Below, piece after piece: positions 13,240-23,373 of a stretch of 64,000 nt of DNA. A program made the translations under genes and the position numbers. The notes beneath the pieces were generated by a model that saw nothing but the letters and a program-made list of their open reading frames with translations, did not search any database and was not told the DNA's origin. This stretch comes from Epiperipatus broadwayi (Eukaryota > Onychophora > Udeonychophora > Euonychophora > Peripatidae). Location of the stretch: NCBI GenBank assembly GCA_028023455.1, contig JAQFVV010006295.1, positions 372,001-436,000 of the forward strand, given 5' to 3'. Numbering within the stretch: position 1 is the stretch's first letter; each line of letters opens with the position of its first letter.

Positions 13240-14520
13240 CAGATTTCCCGTCGGTCTGTGTTCCTTGATACAACACCAAATTAGCGTTCCTCGGTAATTA
13301 AGATGTAGATAAAATTCCATAAATAATTTTATAACTTTTGTATGTCCAGCATACATTAATTAATTTATTTTAAAGATTTTTCAATATGTTATAAATCATT
13401 TTGCTAATAATCTTTATTTTTATATCTTTTTAAAAATCATCATTTTAAAATTGATTTTCAATATTTCTTCACAAAGAAATATTTTAGCATCTTAAAATAA
13501 TTGTTTGATCAAATTTAAAAGGTTTTTTTTAAAATACTTTACTATCTTATTTTAAATAAGCTTTCTGAATAAAAAGCATTTCATATTTTTTTTCCTTTCC
13601 ATTTCTGACGAACTTTTCTAAATCTCCATGAAATCCCATTTACTAAATTCACTAGTAGGTTAACATGACCGATTAACATAGGAAAAATTATGTGCTTAAT
13701 AGAAAAATAATAATTCAACATTTCTATCCATAAATTTAAATTCAATGATGATTTCTTCATGTTTAGTTTGACGTTAAAATTAGGTTTAATAAATTAGCAG
13801 GTAAGGAATTACTCAATTTTTAGCCTCGCATCTCTGTATTACACGATCCTTTAATAATAAATTACTGTACATTCTTTTAGAATGTTAAAATAAATAAAAT
13901 TGACTATTACTGGTACTCCTAATTTTTAAAACTGTAAATTACCAGAGATTCAGTTGTTTAATATAACTTACTCTGTCGATAGAAGTTGTAGCCATAGTAA
14001 TAACAGTAGTAGTACCCTAAAAAATAATTGTGCACCTAATTTATACCTGCCCAAACTACACATTTGATTGGTCAAATTAAACAATGCTCAGCTTATATAT
14101 ACCCTGGCCAGAAACGCTGGATTAAAGTTAAAATAAATAATAATTTATCTAATATTTATTATATTATTTAATTCTTAGTTAATTTTCATATTTTATTTAC
14201 ACATACCAAACACTTTAAAATAATTTTAAAATCATATTATATTTATTATTATTTTTAGCCTTCTTTCAATTAAAACGTAGTTATTTTTGAAACAAAATAA
14301 AAATCTACTTTTACTTATTACATTCATTTTAAAAACCCAACTTAATATTTATAATAGCTAATATTATTTTATTCTGGGATAGCCAAATATACTATTTTTA
14401 AATCTTATATTAGAATTTTAAAACAGTGTCAACTTTACTAGGAAAACTCCGCAAGCACGCATGTGAATATCTACACATCACGTGATTTACAAAAATACAT
14501 GAAACGCTCATAATTTGACT
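13240..14520 (-). promoter_or_regulatory. CpG-enriched patch with TATA box and E-box inside intron 4
   Basis: About 16 CG dinucleotides occur here, while 4000-5300 has almost none. The minus strand carries GGGTATATATAAGC (14104-14091), a near-consensus TATA box, with an inverted CCAAT motif close by (14066-14072). A palindromic ATCACGTGAT E-box is at 14477-14486. A start codon plus splice donor lies 100 bases downstream of the TATA box. This resembles an internal or alternative promoter, but no transcript evidence is available. Confidence 0.4.
13972..13995 (-). CDS. Possible short first coding exon of an unidentified transcript (MATTSIDR)
   Basis: On the minus strand a start codon in a good context (ACTATGG) opens eight codons, MATTSIDR, and runs straight into a consensus donor (aga/gtaagtt, GT at 13971-13970). 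About 100 bases upstream is a clear TATA box. The phase is 0, which does not fit the phase-1 acceptor of regucalcin exon 5, so it would need another downstream exon or belong to a different transcript. A T-rich tract ending in AG just upstream (about 14019-14025) could instead make it an internal exon. The product is not recognised. Confidence 0.3.
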
Positions 14521-15007
14521 GAAAATAAAATAAATGATTTAATTTACAAAATATTACATAAAATAATATTATAGCAAAATTTAAAATAATTCTTTTAATA
14601 TTATAAAATCGAATATGCACTTTTCTCCCATATTACCACTTTTAATCAAATGATTTTTTTAATTAGAATTATTAAATATAATTATTATTATTATTAAATA
14701 GTCTATTTATTCAACTTTAAGTTATTTTTTAAACATTTATTTACAAGACTTATTAATGCAGTATTTATTATGGCCAGTTTTCCCAACCATACAATATCAT
14801 AATTTATCTTTAGTTAACTTTTTTTTTTTTTAAATACTAACACAATATTATACAGTAAATATTTTTTTTTGCTCTAACTAGATTTTTAAAAGATCCTCAA
14901 CACATTATATACATCATGCCCTTAATTAGTTTTGAAATTTAAAATTTTCTAGTAAATTGATCTAAACAATTCATCCTTACCTAAACAAAAGGGCACAATA
15001 TATATAT
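14521..15007. other. Intron 4 sequence without recognisable features
   Basis: AT-rich DNA with poly-T runs; nothing recognised. Confidence 0.4.
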
Positions 15008-15470
15008 ATAATCAGTGCTCAGTTTATAATAAGATAGCAAATCTTCACACTTTAATGGACAGGCTTCAATCTACTCCAACCTCCAACTTTTCAGCTATCC
15101 ATATCATTGAAAATCTGAGATGGACTTGAGGTCAACATGGGTATGGCAATAATATTGGCATCAGCTTGGGATTTGGGCTTTCCACCTGATTTTCAATGAT
15201 GTGGATAGCTAAAAAGTTGGAGGTTGGAGTAGATTGAAGCCTGTCCATTTAAGTGTGAAGATTTGCTATCTTAATATAAATGGAGCACCGATTATATATA
15301 TATGTGAGAGAGATAATAATCTGGACCAACTGATGAGTGCTGGTTTAGAACAAAATACATATATTGGTGATTGTTTATCTTTTCTACATGTGTGTGGTCA
15401 TGTGTATCAGTTGTAAGAGATAGTGTGGATGGTTGAAGAGTACTTGAAAGTCTGAGTTCAAATCCCCTAT
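15008..15470 (+). mobile_element. Retrozyme-like hammerhead family 1 copy with inverted arm
   Basis: The left arm (15020-15118) is the reverse complement of 15190-15285, spanning the shared block aatggacaggcttcaatc and its partner. The full plus-strand unit continues through a ribozyme motif to a tRNA-like tail. That tail has a B-box-like GAGTTCAAATCCC at about 15450-15463 and an A-box-like TATCAGTTGTAAGAG at about 15405-15419. The unit matches the 27.6-28.0 and 62.6-63.7 kb copies. Confidence 0.65.
15311..15380 (+). ncRNA. Hammerhead ribozyme motif, family 1, G12 mutated
   Basis: Stem I is ACCAA/TTGGT, extended past a bulge by TAATC-type pairing and by AGATAA/TTATCT. CTGATGA is at 15330-15336. 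Stem II is damaged (AGAAC instead of AGCAT), and the GAAA box reads CAAA, losing the essential G12. The short stem III AT-ACAT-AT and the A cleavage nucleotide are kept. It should be inactive. Confidence 0.65.
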
Positions 15471-16660
15471 ATTTATAATTCACAAGCTAGATTCTTAAAA
15501 AATCATTTTAACAAATTTGCAAACAATGTCTAATTTTCTTATATTAATGTCAATATGAGAAAATGGGTATTGTGCACAAGTTTGTAAAAAAAATTATGAA
15601 TCTAATTTGTGAATTATAATAATGTATTTGAATTTAGCTGGTCTGTGAATACTTTCTCAAAAAATATTACATATTTAATAACTTTATTTACGAGTTTCTT
15701 AAAATTATTAATACTATAATTTATATATATATATACATAAAATATACAGAACAAAACCAATAATTTTTGAATCTATTTTAATATAATTACACAATATAAA
15801 AAAAGATTAAAAGAAAATATATAAATATTTTAATAAATATTATTAAAATTATTTTATTCTTTGTAAGTCTGAATTTGTCTATACTCGAACAATATATAAA
15901 TATATTTTACAATATTTCTACTCATCAACACCACTTACAAAATCCATCTAATTGCCTATGTATATTAAAATGTAAGTTAAAACTGATTGATAACTTATAT
16001 TTGTAAGCCAAATCAGCTCAAGTAATTTATTTGTATATTTATTAAAAGCATAGATAAATCATAGCTTTGGCAATTGTAAAGCATATTTCATAACTTGCAT
16101 GCATATCATTTATTGCGGTGAATATTTTTTTATCAATGACAAGATAACTGGATATTTAGCAGACTTTTGGATTAATTGTCAGATGAGGAAAATGATTTAG
16201 TTTATTAAGATTAAACATTAACTAAGGCATTGTTACTAAACTCGTTTATGAATCAAACTTTGCTTAAGAAACTTTAAATCAAAGTATGTAATTAATAATA
16301 ACATATCTAAAAATAATGTAAATAAATCTAGTGAGATATCAGCTCCAATCATGTTGGATAAAACATTTCATTATCCAATTGCAATACCACATGAAGTAAC
16401 TAAAGATGTATATTTCAATTACGGTATCTCATTTTCATTTGCTTTGGAGTATCACAGCAGTGCACATAAATGTGAAAATCATTCATATTAATTATGGAAA
16501 TCAGACTAACTGGGTATTAAATTGTGAATATTTTGCATTGCAGTCTTTACAATAAATCAACCTATTCCACTATGGCTTAACATTATGCAAGGAGTATTAG
16601 ATCCATGTTATTAATTAAGAAATATTAAAATATGCAATTAATATTTGCCTGACAGTATAT
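15471..16660. other. Intron 4 sequence, partly repeat-related
   Basis: The first 70 bases repeat sequence from 8.37 kb. Around 15600-15635 a taatttgtgaattataat block is its inverse. The rest is AT-rich with no recognised feature. Confidence 0.4.
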
Positions 16661-16839
16661 GATGATGCTATATTAGATGTGGTAATAGGTTGAACTATTT
16701 CTGTCATCTATCAATACATGTTGAATGTATAGAAAATTTTAAAATTTATTTAAACTTTTCAAATACTGTTAGTAATAACCCATAAATAGACAACACAAGT
16801 TAGAAATTACACAACATTTCAAATATTATTATTCTCCAC

Positions 16840-16975
16840 TCTTTTTCAGGTGTTGATGGTCTGATCAGTGGTAGCATTCACATAGGAGTTGAACTCGCAC
16901 TTTTAGATTCTCAACTATCAAATTGAAGGATCTCAGGAGGATTTGAACCAATCCTTATATATAAATGTATGAAAT
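16840..16975 (-). repeat. tRNA-derived SINE, minus-strand copy
   Basis: The reverse strand carries a consensus-like B box, GGTTCAAATCC (near 16945), and a second T-arm-like GAGTTCAACTCC, followed by a tail ending in acctgaaaaagagt. The same tail is seen in the plus-strand copy at 17.1 kb. Confidence 0.5.
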
Positions 16976-16984
16976 TTCTATTAT

Positions 16985-17125
16985 TTGTTGCCTTTGATAG
17001 AATAGCTCAGTTAGTTAGAGCGTTTCTCTTAAATTTGATATTCAAGAATTTAAAGGTGTAACTTCAACTCCTATGTGAATACTGAAACTAGTGAGTCCAG
17101 CAACACTTGAAGAAGAGTGATAAAT
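16985..17125 (+). repeat. tRNA-derived SINE, plus-strand copy
   Basis: TAGCTCAGTTAGTTAGAGC (about 17003-17021) is a complete tRNA D arm and pol III A box with GCTC/GAGC pairing. A degenerate T arm/B box follows near 17056-17072. The tail carries cagcaacacttgaagaagag. A related copy is at 58903-59035. This is not a functional tRNA gene, because the acceptor and anticodon stems do not fold. Confidence 0.65.
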
Positions 17126-17515
17126 AATACTACTCAAAATGTCATGTAATTACAAACCTGTACTGTCTATTTGTATCTTATTACTAACAAGTTTTTGGAT
17201 TTGAAAAATTTAAATAAAGTTTAAAATTTTCTATACATTCAACATTTACTGATAGATGATGAAAATAGTGCAACATATTATCACATGTAATTAGTAGATT
17301 GTCACATCTAGAAATAATGTAAATAAACCTGGAAAGATGTTAGTGAAGTTAATATCTCTTCAAGTTTATTTATATGTATTAAATGTGGCCTTCTTTTTAG
17401 ATATTCCTTTTTAAGAGGTTATTGAGAGATCTTCATTTTCCATGTGGTTGCTGGAAAATGTTTATTTATATATATATGTATACATGCTTAAGAAATAAAA
17501 AAAATGGATTATTAC

Positions 17516-17659
17516 CTGTAACTGGATCCACTTGGATTATTTGGCCACCTCCAAAAGTTGCAACCCACAATTTTCCATTCTGATCAATGCACATTCCATC
17601 AGGAACATTAAATATATCTCTATCTTTATTAGTGAAGTCAACAGCCTTACGCCTATTAG
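17516..17659 (-). CDS. RGN: Regucalcin/SMP-30, coding exon 4 of 5
   Basis: This exon of 144 bases encodes residues 184-231 plus one base. The acceptor gctttag is at 17660-17661 and the donor acag/gtaata at 17515. Codon 184 (T + CT) reads Ser, giving [10 protein letters not shown], which matches the vertebrate ISNRR segment. [17 protein letters not shown] carries Asp204 of the PDGMC motif, the third conserved metal ligand and proposed catalytic residue. It ends in QVDPVTG, as in the family. Confidence 0.96.
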
Positions 17660-17979
17660 CTAAAGCAAAAAAATAAGATACATGTCTTGTTTTATTTTGA
17701 AAAAATGTTACAACTTCAATTGCATATTTTTATTAACAGTATTAAAATATAACTCAATTAAATTACTCCTTTCCTTAATTTGAATATAAAAATTAATAGT
17801 GAAGGAACAATATTCTGGAAAAAATTATAAATTTATTAAAGAAATTGCACAGCTCAGCACTACTTTTGATCAGGCCGGACATATTCATAGAACTAATATA
17901 AGTTTATATAAATAGAATTTATACGTTAAATAATTTATATATTCCAGAAAATTGAAACACTGTTCTAAAAATTTAATTC

Positions 17980-19914
17980 TTTCATTCTTAACAATAATGG
18001 CTTTTGATGTTTTCAATGTCGTTTTATACATAACATAGTCATCCATTATAAAATATAACTCAGTTAAATTACTTCTTTCCGTGATTTGAATATAAAAATT
18101 AATAGTGTTTTTAATTTCAGATCAGATTGAAAATCAATTATTTCCATTTCTAAATTAATGGCATTTTTATTTATCATACTTGCAATCTGTTGTGATATTT
18201 CTGAAATATTAATATCAACAAATGGATTTAATCTGAATGAAATAATGCTGGATTTTCCGAAAATCAAAAAATCTAATTTTGAAATTTATTTTTAAGTTCA
18301 ACGAGATTTTCAGAATATTTTTTGTTTTGATTTTCTTATATTTCTTAATGTAGTTGTCCAAATTGGAAAGTGACAAAGTTTTTATTCCTTTATTTAGGAT
18401 ATCCACAAATGTAATTTTGATTTAAATGTATTCACACTTTTTATTAATTTAGTAATAGTTTTTTGTCCTCTGAAGTTCAAGATTGAGTATATTCATTTTT
18501 GTTGTTATGTCTGTAAGAAAAGCTAAATCAGATAAGGCAGCTATGATCATTAAGTTCTTCATAAGTTTTGTTTCTGAATTCTACAAATTGTTTTATCTCT
18601 AGAAGAAATTTTAAAAATCACTGTAGGACTTCTCCCTTGCTAAGTCATCAAACTTCAGAATGTAACATTAAATTTCCATATTCAGCATCAAGTTTATCAG
18701 CCAATATTTTGAATAATTTGCTCTGAATATTTTAGAATAACTTTCATGACAGATTCATAATATAACACTTTTGTACATAATGCTTAATTGATGTATAATA
18801 CAGTAGTAGTGAAAAAAGTTTAGAATCTCAGCATCACTCTTACATAATACATCACAACCAATCATAACAGTTATGATATCTATTGTTATGGACAAAAAAT
18901 GTTGAAGCAGGAGATGAATTTATTTAATGCAGTTTTTAATAACATGGTGTACATCCTCTCCATGTGTATTTCCTTTTACTGGTAAAACTGATAGAAAATC
19001 TTCTTTTACTGAGCAACTGTTAAAGACCATCTTTATAAAAATACTTTTTGAAACATGTTGCAGATGTCTGTTGATTCATCACACTGTAAACTTAGAAATA
19101 TGCATTCTTGTAAATTATTTTTTTATTTGTGCTCTAATATTTTCAGATGTTGCTTCTATTCTATGAGTAACTGAATTCCTGGATAATTGAACTTCTTGAA
19201 TAGCTGACATAATTTCATTCTTATTTTTAAATTCTTGAAATAATATCTCTGATGCAGAAAGCATTGCTTCTTTAATTATTTTTCCATCTTCAAAAGGTTT
19301 TTTGTGCATTGAAACTATATATGTAACCTTAAATGAACAATTGTAGCTACTTTCATTCTATTCATGTTCCTGGTAAACATTGATGATTGAACAACTAATA
19401 TGGATTTCAATTATTTTGATTTAGATTTTTTTAAATTCCTGTTAAAGGATATTCAGTATCACATTTTTCATGAACTATTATAAAATGTCTATTTTTATGT
19501 TGCGTTTTTTCTCACATCAACTGTTGAACTACAAATCAAACAATATTTATCTTTCCATTCCTCATGAAAATAGTAGTTGTGTATATATATGTTCTTTTTC
19601 TCTAGTTCATATGCAGATATAATTAGGATAATTTCAAAATAATTATTAATATATTAATAATTAACATACATAGAACAAGCATATATTTTTATACTTCGAT
19701 GAAACCACCTATCAATTACAACTTTGAAAATTTGCTTTGTGTAAAGAAGTATTACAAAATAACTCAAGTGACTATTTTCTCTGGTAACTATAACTCCATG
19801 TCATATGAAAGTAAAACTGCTGCATCATTGAATTCACATCATTCATAAAACGAGTGACAATAAATGATTGTGCAAGTCACATGTGGCTCATGAGCTTCGG
19901 GTTGGTTATCTCTG
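17980..19914 (-). pseudogene. Dead hAT transposase gene (GTF2IRD2/ZBED-like group)
   Basis: Read on the minus strand with many stops and shifts. Near 19590-19420 is a BED-type finger remnant (EEWKDKYCLICSS...HEKCDTEYPL). From 19309 to 19115 is PFEDGKIIKEAMLSASEI...VQLSRNSVTHRIE, the block typical of hAT transposases of the GTF2IRD2 group. Near 18660-18480 are GNLMLHSEV-WLSKGEVLQ and DLAFLTDITTKMNILNLELQ. The C-terminal NPFVDINISE...EMEIIDFQSDLKLKT is near 18230-18075. The right end, ggttggttatctctg, at 19900-19914 looks like a hAT terminal repeat; no matching left end or 8 bp duplication was found. It lies in regucalcin intron 3. Confidence 0.75.
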
Positions 19915-20029
19915 ATCTAGACAAATAAAAACATAATTTTTGAAAGTTCTTCTCAAATTATTTTATGTTACACATTTTATATCAATATTAATATGATATG
20001 ATTATTAATACTATACTTAATTTCCTTTA

Positions 20030-20115
20030 ATTAAAACAGGCAAAATTCTCCATACAGTAGTGCCATTCATGAGCAAGCATAAGAAATGGTGATCATGTGA
20101 TGTTTAATTGCCTTT
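20030..20115. repeat. Solo end of hammerhead family 3 element
   Basis: The end sequence ctccatacagtagtgcca matches the termini at 44.9 kb. The adjoining aaatggtgatcatgtgat also occurs outside the copies at 44.8 and 57.77 kb. No ribozyme part remains. Confidence 0.5.
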
Positions 20116-21125
20116 AATAAAAGACAATATTATTTTATTGAAAGTCTGCAACTGTTTTTCTTTTATATTTATGGTATAATTAAAATTTTAAATTCAAGAT
20201 AGATAGCTATCCTTCCTGTAAGTTAAAATGATATGTATCATTAACCCAAACAAATCATATATATAAAGTATTAAGGATTCTAACAGGAGACAAAATTTAA
20301 TTAAAGAGTTTCTATAAGGATTCCTTAATTAGTGAAGACTAATATATACAATCACCTACTTAAATGAAAAAGCAGTAAAAATATGTGAGCATGGTTTCCT
20401 GCCACTTATTATTTATAAAATGATATACATATATTACAATATACTTTCCTTGGACATTATTATATAAAAAATTTGATGATAAATATAATATAATTTAGGT
20501 ATTTCTATATATAATCAGAAATGGATTCTAATGAATATTTGCAATTGATGAAGAGACTTTATGTGTTAATATATTGGAACACAATAATAATAACTTTCTT
20601 TAACTCTAAAATTTGTATTTTAAGCACTAAGATAATATCACTGGGCTTATATAATGTGGTTTTGGGATTTCTATTAATAGTCTGATTTTCATTATACCTA
20701 TATAAATGACCGTTGTTTTCTTATTCTGTATTCAAGATAATAGCTTTAACTTCCAAAAAACAATACACAATTGTTGAACGCTTATTTCTCTTAGGGCATT
20801 TATATATTTATGTTTGTCTAACAAATATGCCTAATCTTAAATACTTTTCAGCACATTTATTTCTTTTGGGTCTTTAAAATCTAATCATTCTCAGCGAAAA
20901 AAATATAGTTTTCTCATATCCATTTGCATTTGAAAAGATTGTGCAATACCATTACTTAAATGTACAATCAGAATTATTTCAGCATTTATTTCAAATAATA
21001 AGTATTTATAAAAATTTAGGATGTAAATATTAAAATACTACAAAATAATATAAGTATGAAAAAATAATAGTAGCAATAACTATATTTAATAAATAAATTT
21101 AAAAAATGTTAAATGGTGGACTTAC
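20116..21125. other. Intron 3 sequence without recognisable features
   Basis: AT-rich intronic DNA; nothing recognised up to the exon 3 donor. Confidence 0.4.
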
Positions 21126-21332
21126 ATATCTCTCCATTTGGAAGATCGTAATCAAAAGCATCTATTGCTTCTGCTATAGAATCTATGTAATAAAACACAC
21201 TGCTATCAGAATTCCAAGCCAAGCCATTTGAGATCCCAATATTTTCAAGATGCTTTCTAATAATTAAATTTTCATTGAGACTGTACAATGAACCATCTTT
21301 TCTATTCATAGCATTTGTACAGTGCATAGTAC
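21126..21332 (-). CDS. RGN: Regucalcin/SMP-30, coding exon 3 of 5
   Basis: This exon of 207 bases encodes residues 115-183 plus one base. The acceptor ttttag is at 21333-21334 and the donor atat/gtaagt at 21125. The split codon makes Gly115, giving the family motif AGTM. It continues with DGSLYSL and GISNGLAWNSD. Asn150 in ISNGL is the conserved metal ligand (Asn154 in vertebrates), and YYIDS and DAFDYD are hallmark SMP-30 blade motifs. Intron 2 (21333-28255) holds a GIY-YIG element and hammerhead-bearing repeats. Confidence 0.96.
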
Positions 21333-21334
21333 CT

Positions 21335-22281
21335 AAAACAACAATATATTTAAATTTAAAAAAAAAAACAACTAAATAGTCAAAAATCTTTATTCTATAA
21401 AATATATATTATAACTGCGGGGGGGGGGGGGATGATTCACCACATGTGTGCGTATAATGTACACATTAGAAATCTATTTGTATTATCAAAATCTCTTTTT
21501 CCAGCAGTGTAAAATTAACCATAAGAAGTATGTGAGGAGATGAAAAATGTTTATCACAAATAAATTAGCTACAATTTTATTGGTTAGGCTAACTGCTATG
21601 TAAATTATTTTTTGGCAAAAAAGCAAAATATAGATAGACAAACTAGGCAATCAATGAAATATAAAACATCAAAAAGTGAAATCACTTTAAAAATGATAAA
21701 AATATATACTTTATAAGTCTATGAATTTTGTTTAATTTGATCTTCTTATCTTGATTTTGTTTCACAATTTCAGTAATGGCAATCCTCACTGGCTGTTTCA
21801 AAATATGGACATTTTTTTATTATAAAAGTCAAAAGACCTACTTCTGATTGTAGATCAGAATAAAATGGGTGAAAGCAAAGACAGTTTAGTGATGAGTGGC
21901 TATAGGTGAGAATGAAGCATTTATAAATCACTGGTTTTCAATAGAAGGAATGAATACAGTTTTTGAAGGCCATTAGAAAATTTGATATCAGGAATAAGAC
22001 ATCAGAATCGGTTGTGGTTTTTGATAGCTAGAATTTAATTAAATAAATGGCAATAGTATGAGGTCATATTATTTTTTAGATGAAGATACTGTATATGCTT
22101 TATGATAGTTTAAATTTTCTCATTTTTCAGCTTTTTTATAATGCTGGGCTTCTTAAAGTCCTTTCTACTTTATTCTGATTTGATTTGAATATTGATTCTT
22201 ATTTTTTATTTATGAGAATTTTTTAATTATTTATATTTTGAAATTACTAAGCATATGCATTCTTTGAAACTGGAGTTTTAA
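21335..22281. other. Intron 2 sequence, no gene seen
   Basis: A homopolymer of about 13 G at 21419-21431 is unusual in this AT-rich DNA. The rest has no recognised feature. Confidence 0.4.
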
Positions 22282-22440
22282 ACAATAGTATATTACATTC
22301 AAAGATCAGCCTTTAAGCTAATTGTGCATGCGTCTTTTGCGAGTGTTAAATAATAATGCACAATTAGCTTGAAAGGCTTATCTTTGAATGTAATACTATT
22401 GTACACATAGCATCATATAAAAATAAATGCTTATTTACTT
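22282..22440. mobile_element. Palindromic element C, related to repeat complex B
   Basis: Arms of about 48 bp (acaatagtat...gctaattgtgcat and its reverse complement) flank tttgcgagtgttaaataata, which is also in the complex B units. It ends in atgcttatttact, the same terminal motif as complexes A and B. There is no ORF. Confidence 0.65.
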
Positions 22441-22574
22441 ATAAACAATAGTATAGGAAAAGATTGTCTTACAGAAAGTGTTGTCAAACACCAAGCTGGA
22501 TTTCTACCAATTATCTTGAAATATTTCTTTATTATTTTCCCTGAAATCTTTGCTGACTAAGAAAGTATGAAAAG

Positions 22575-23372
22575 TTTTACAAGTATTGTTTTAATTCAAA
22601 CCTAACTCAAAAACTTTGCGTGCAAAAATATACTTGTAAAATAATATAGGCACTATTGCACCTGAACGCAAAGCTACTTTATACTAAAACAAAATATATA
22701 CTATTCTGCAAGCGCTTCTCAAGAGACATGCTCTCATCTTCATAGCTCTAAGTGAATTAATTATATGCAATTTACATAATAAATTTTTAATAGACAGTTT
22801 CAACTAACTTTTCGTAACCCCCTCCCCCCAGTTCTAACAGATTGCTTAACAACACTAAAGATAAACTAGCACTGTCTCAAACACCTCAAGCTGTTTATAA
22901 TATTGCATTCACTCATGCAAATTGTAGAGCCTCATATTATGGGGAGACCAAGGCAGCAATAGAAACCAGATTACAACAACACAAATATGCATATATTAAA
23001 ACTCAGTCAGATCCATCACGTTATTCCATTTTTGCAATTCATCAAAAAATAACAGAACGCCAATGTGAGCCTCGAGATGTCAGCCTGGTCTGCAAAGAAA
23101 GGCACGATGTAAAAAGAAAAGTGAAGGAAGCCTGCTTCATAGTGATGGATTGCAATGCCATCAACCACAAGGACACATGCTTTGCGATCTCAAGAAAATG
23201 GAGCAATTAACCTTGAACTTTGCATAATTGCATATAATTAATTCACTTAGAGCTATGAAGATGAGAGCACGTCTCTTGAAAGTGCCTGCCGAATAATATT
23301 TTATTTTGTTTTAGTATAAAGTAGCTTTGCGTTCAGGTGCAATAGCACCTATATTATTTTACAAGTATTGTT
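22575..23372 (+). mobile_element. Penelope-like element: GIY-YIG ORF between inverted arms
   Basis: Inverted arms of about 140 bp (22631-22772 and 23222-23367) flank one ORF. A 17 bp direct repeat, TTTTACAAGTATTGTTT, lies at 22575-22591 and about 23356-23372. On the right it overlaps the arm end; on the left it is separated from the arm by 39 bp. The element at 29.8 kb has the same asymmetry. The arms carry a hammerhead-like hairpin (ATGAAGATG, stem, GAAA) near 23255-23285. Inverted terminal repeats and short 5' extensions are known in Penelope-like elements. There is no reverse transcriptase here, so the copy is non-autonomous. Confidence 0.65.
22818..23210 (+). CDS. GIY-YIG endonuclease domain, 5'-truncated ORF
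   Basis: The open frame of about 130 codons has no ATG near its start, so it is a truncated domain rather than a complete gene. From residue 30 it shows AVYNIAF (the GIY tyrosine), NCRASYYGETKAAIETRLQQH (the YIG position and conserved Arg), a histidine-containing linker, KVKEACFI (the catalytic Glu position), INHKDT (Asn) and a C-terminal SRKWS. This is the order seen in endonucleases of Penelope-like retroelements, where the domain nicks target DNA. The metal-binding Glu and the Arg are kept, so the fold may be intact. The frame is undisturbed although nothing upstream could start it. Confidence 0.7.
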   Translation, partial: PPPPSSNRLLNNTKDKLALSQTPQAVYNIAFTHANCRASYYGETKAAIETRLQQHKYAYIKTQSDPSRYSIFAIHQKITERQCEPRDVSLVCKERHDVKRKVKEACFIVMDCNAINHKDTCFAISRKWSN

Positions 23373-23373
23373 T

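Larger units (their letters stand above)
16690..17265. mobile_element. Element with inverted arms enclosing a pair of opposed SINEs
   Basis: Left (16690-16800) and right (17150-17265) arms are inverted copies sharing gttgaatgtatagaaaattt and gttagtaata blocks. Between them lie two tRNA-derived SINE copies facing each other. A related arm recurs at 63830-64000. There is no coding sequence. Confidence 0.55.

Noticed and set aside
16985-17075. Functional tRNA gene
   Set aside because: The D arm is good, but acceptor and anticodon stems fail and the copy has SINE tail sequence.
22842-22844. Start codon for the GIY-YIG frame
   Set aside because: The codon is TTG, not ATG, and the frame is open further upstream to 22818; treated as a truncated frame rather than a complete gene.
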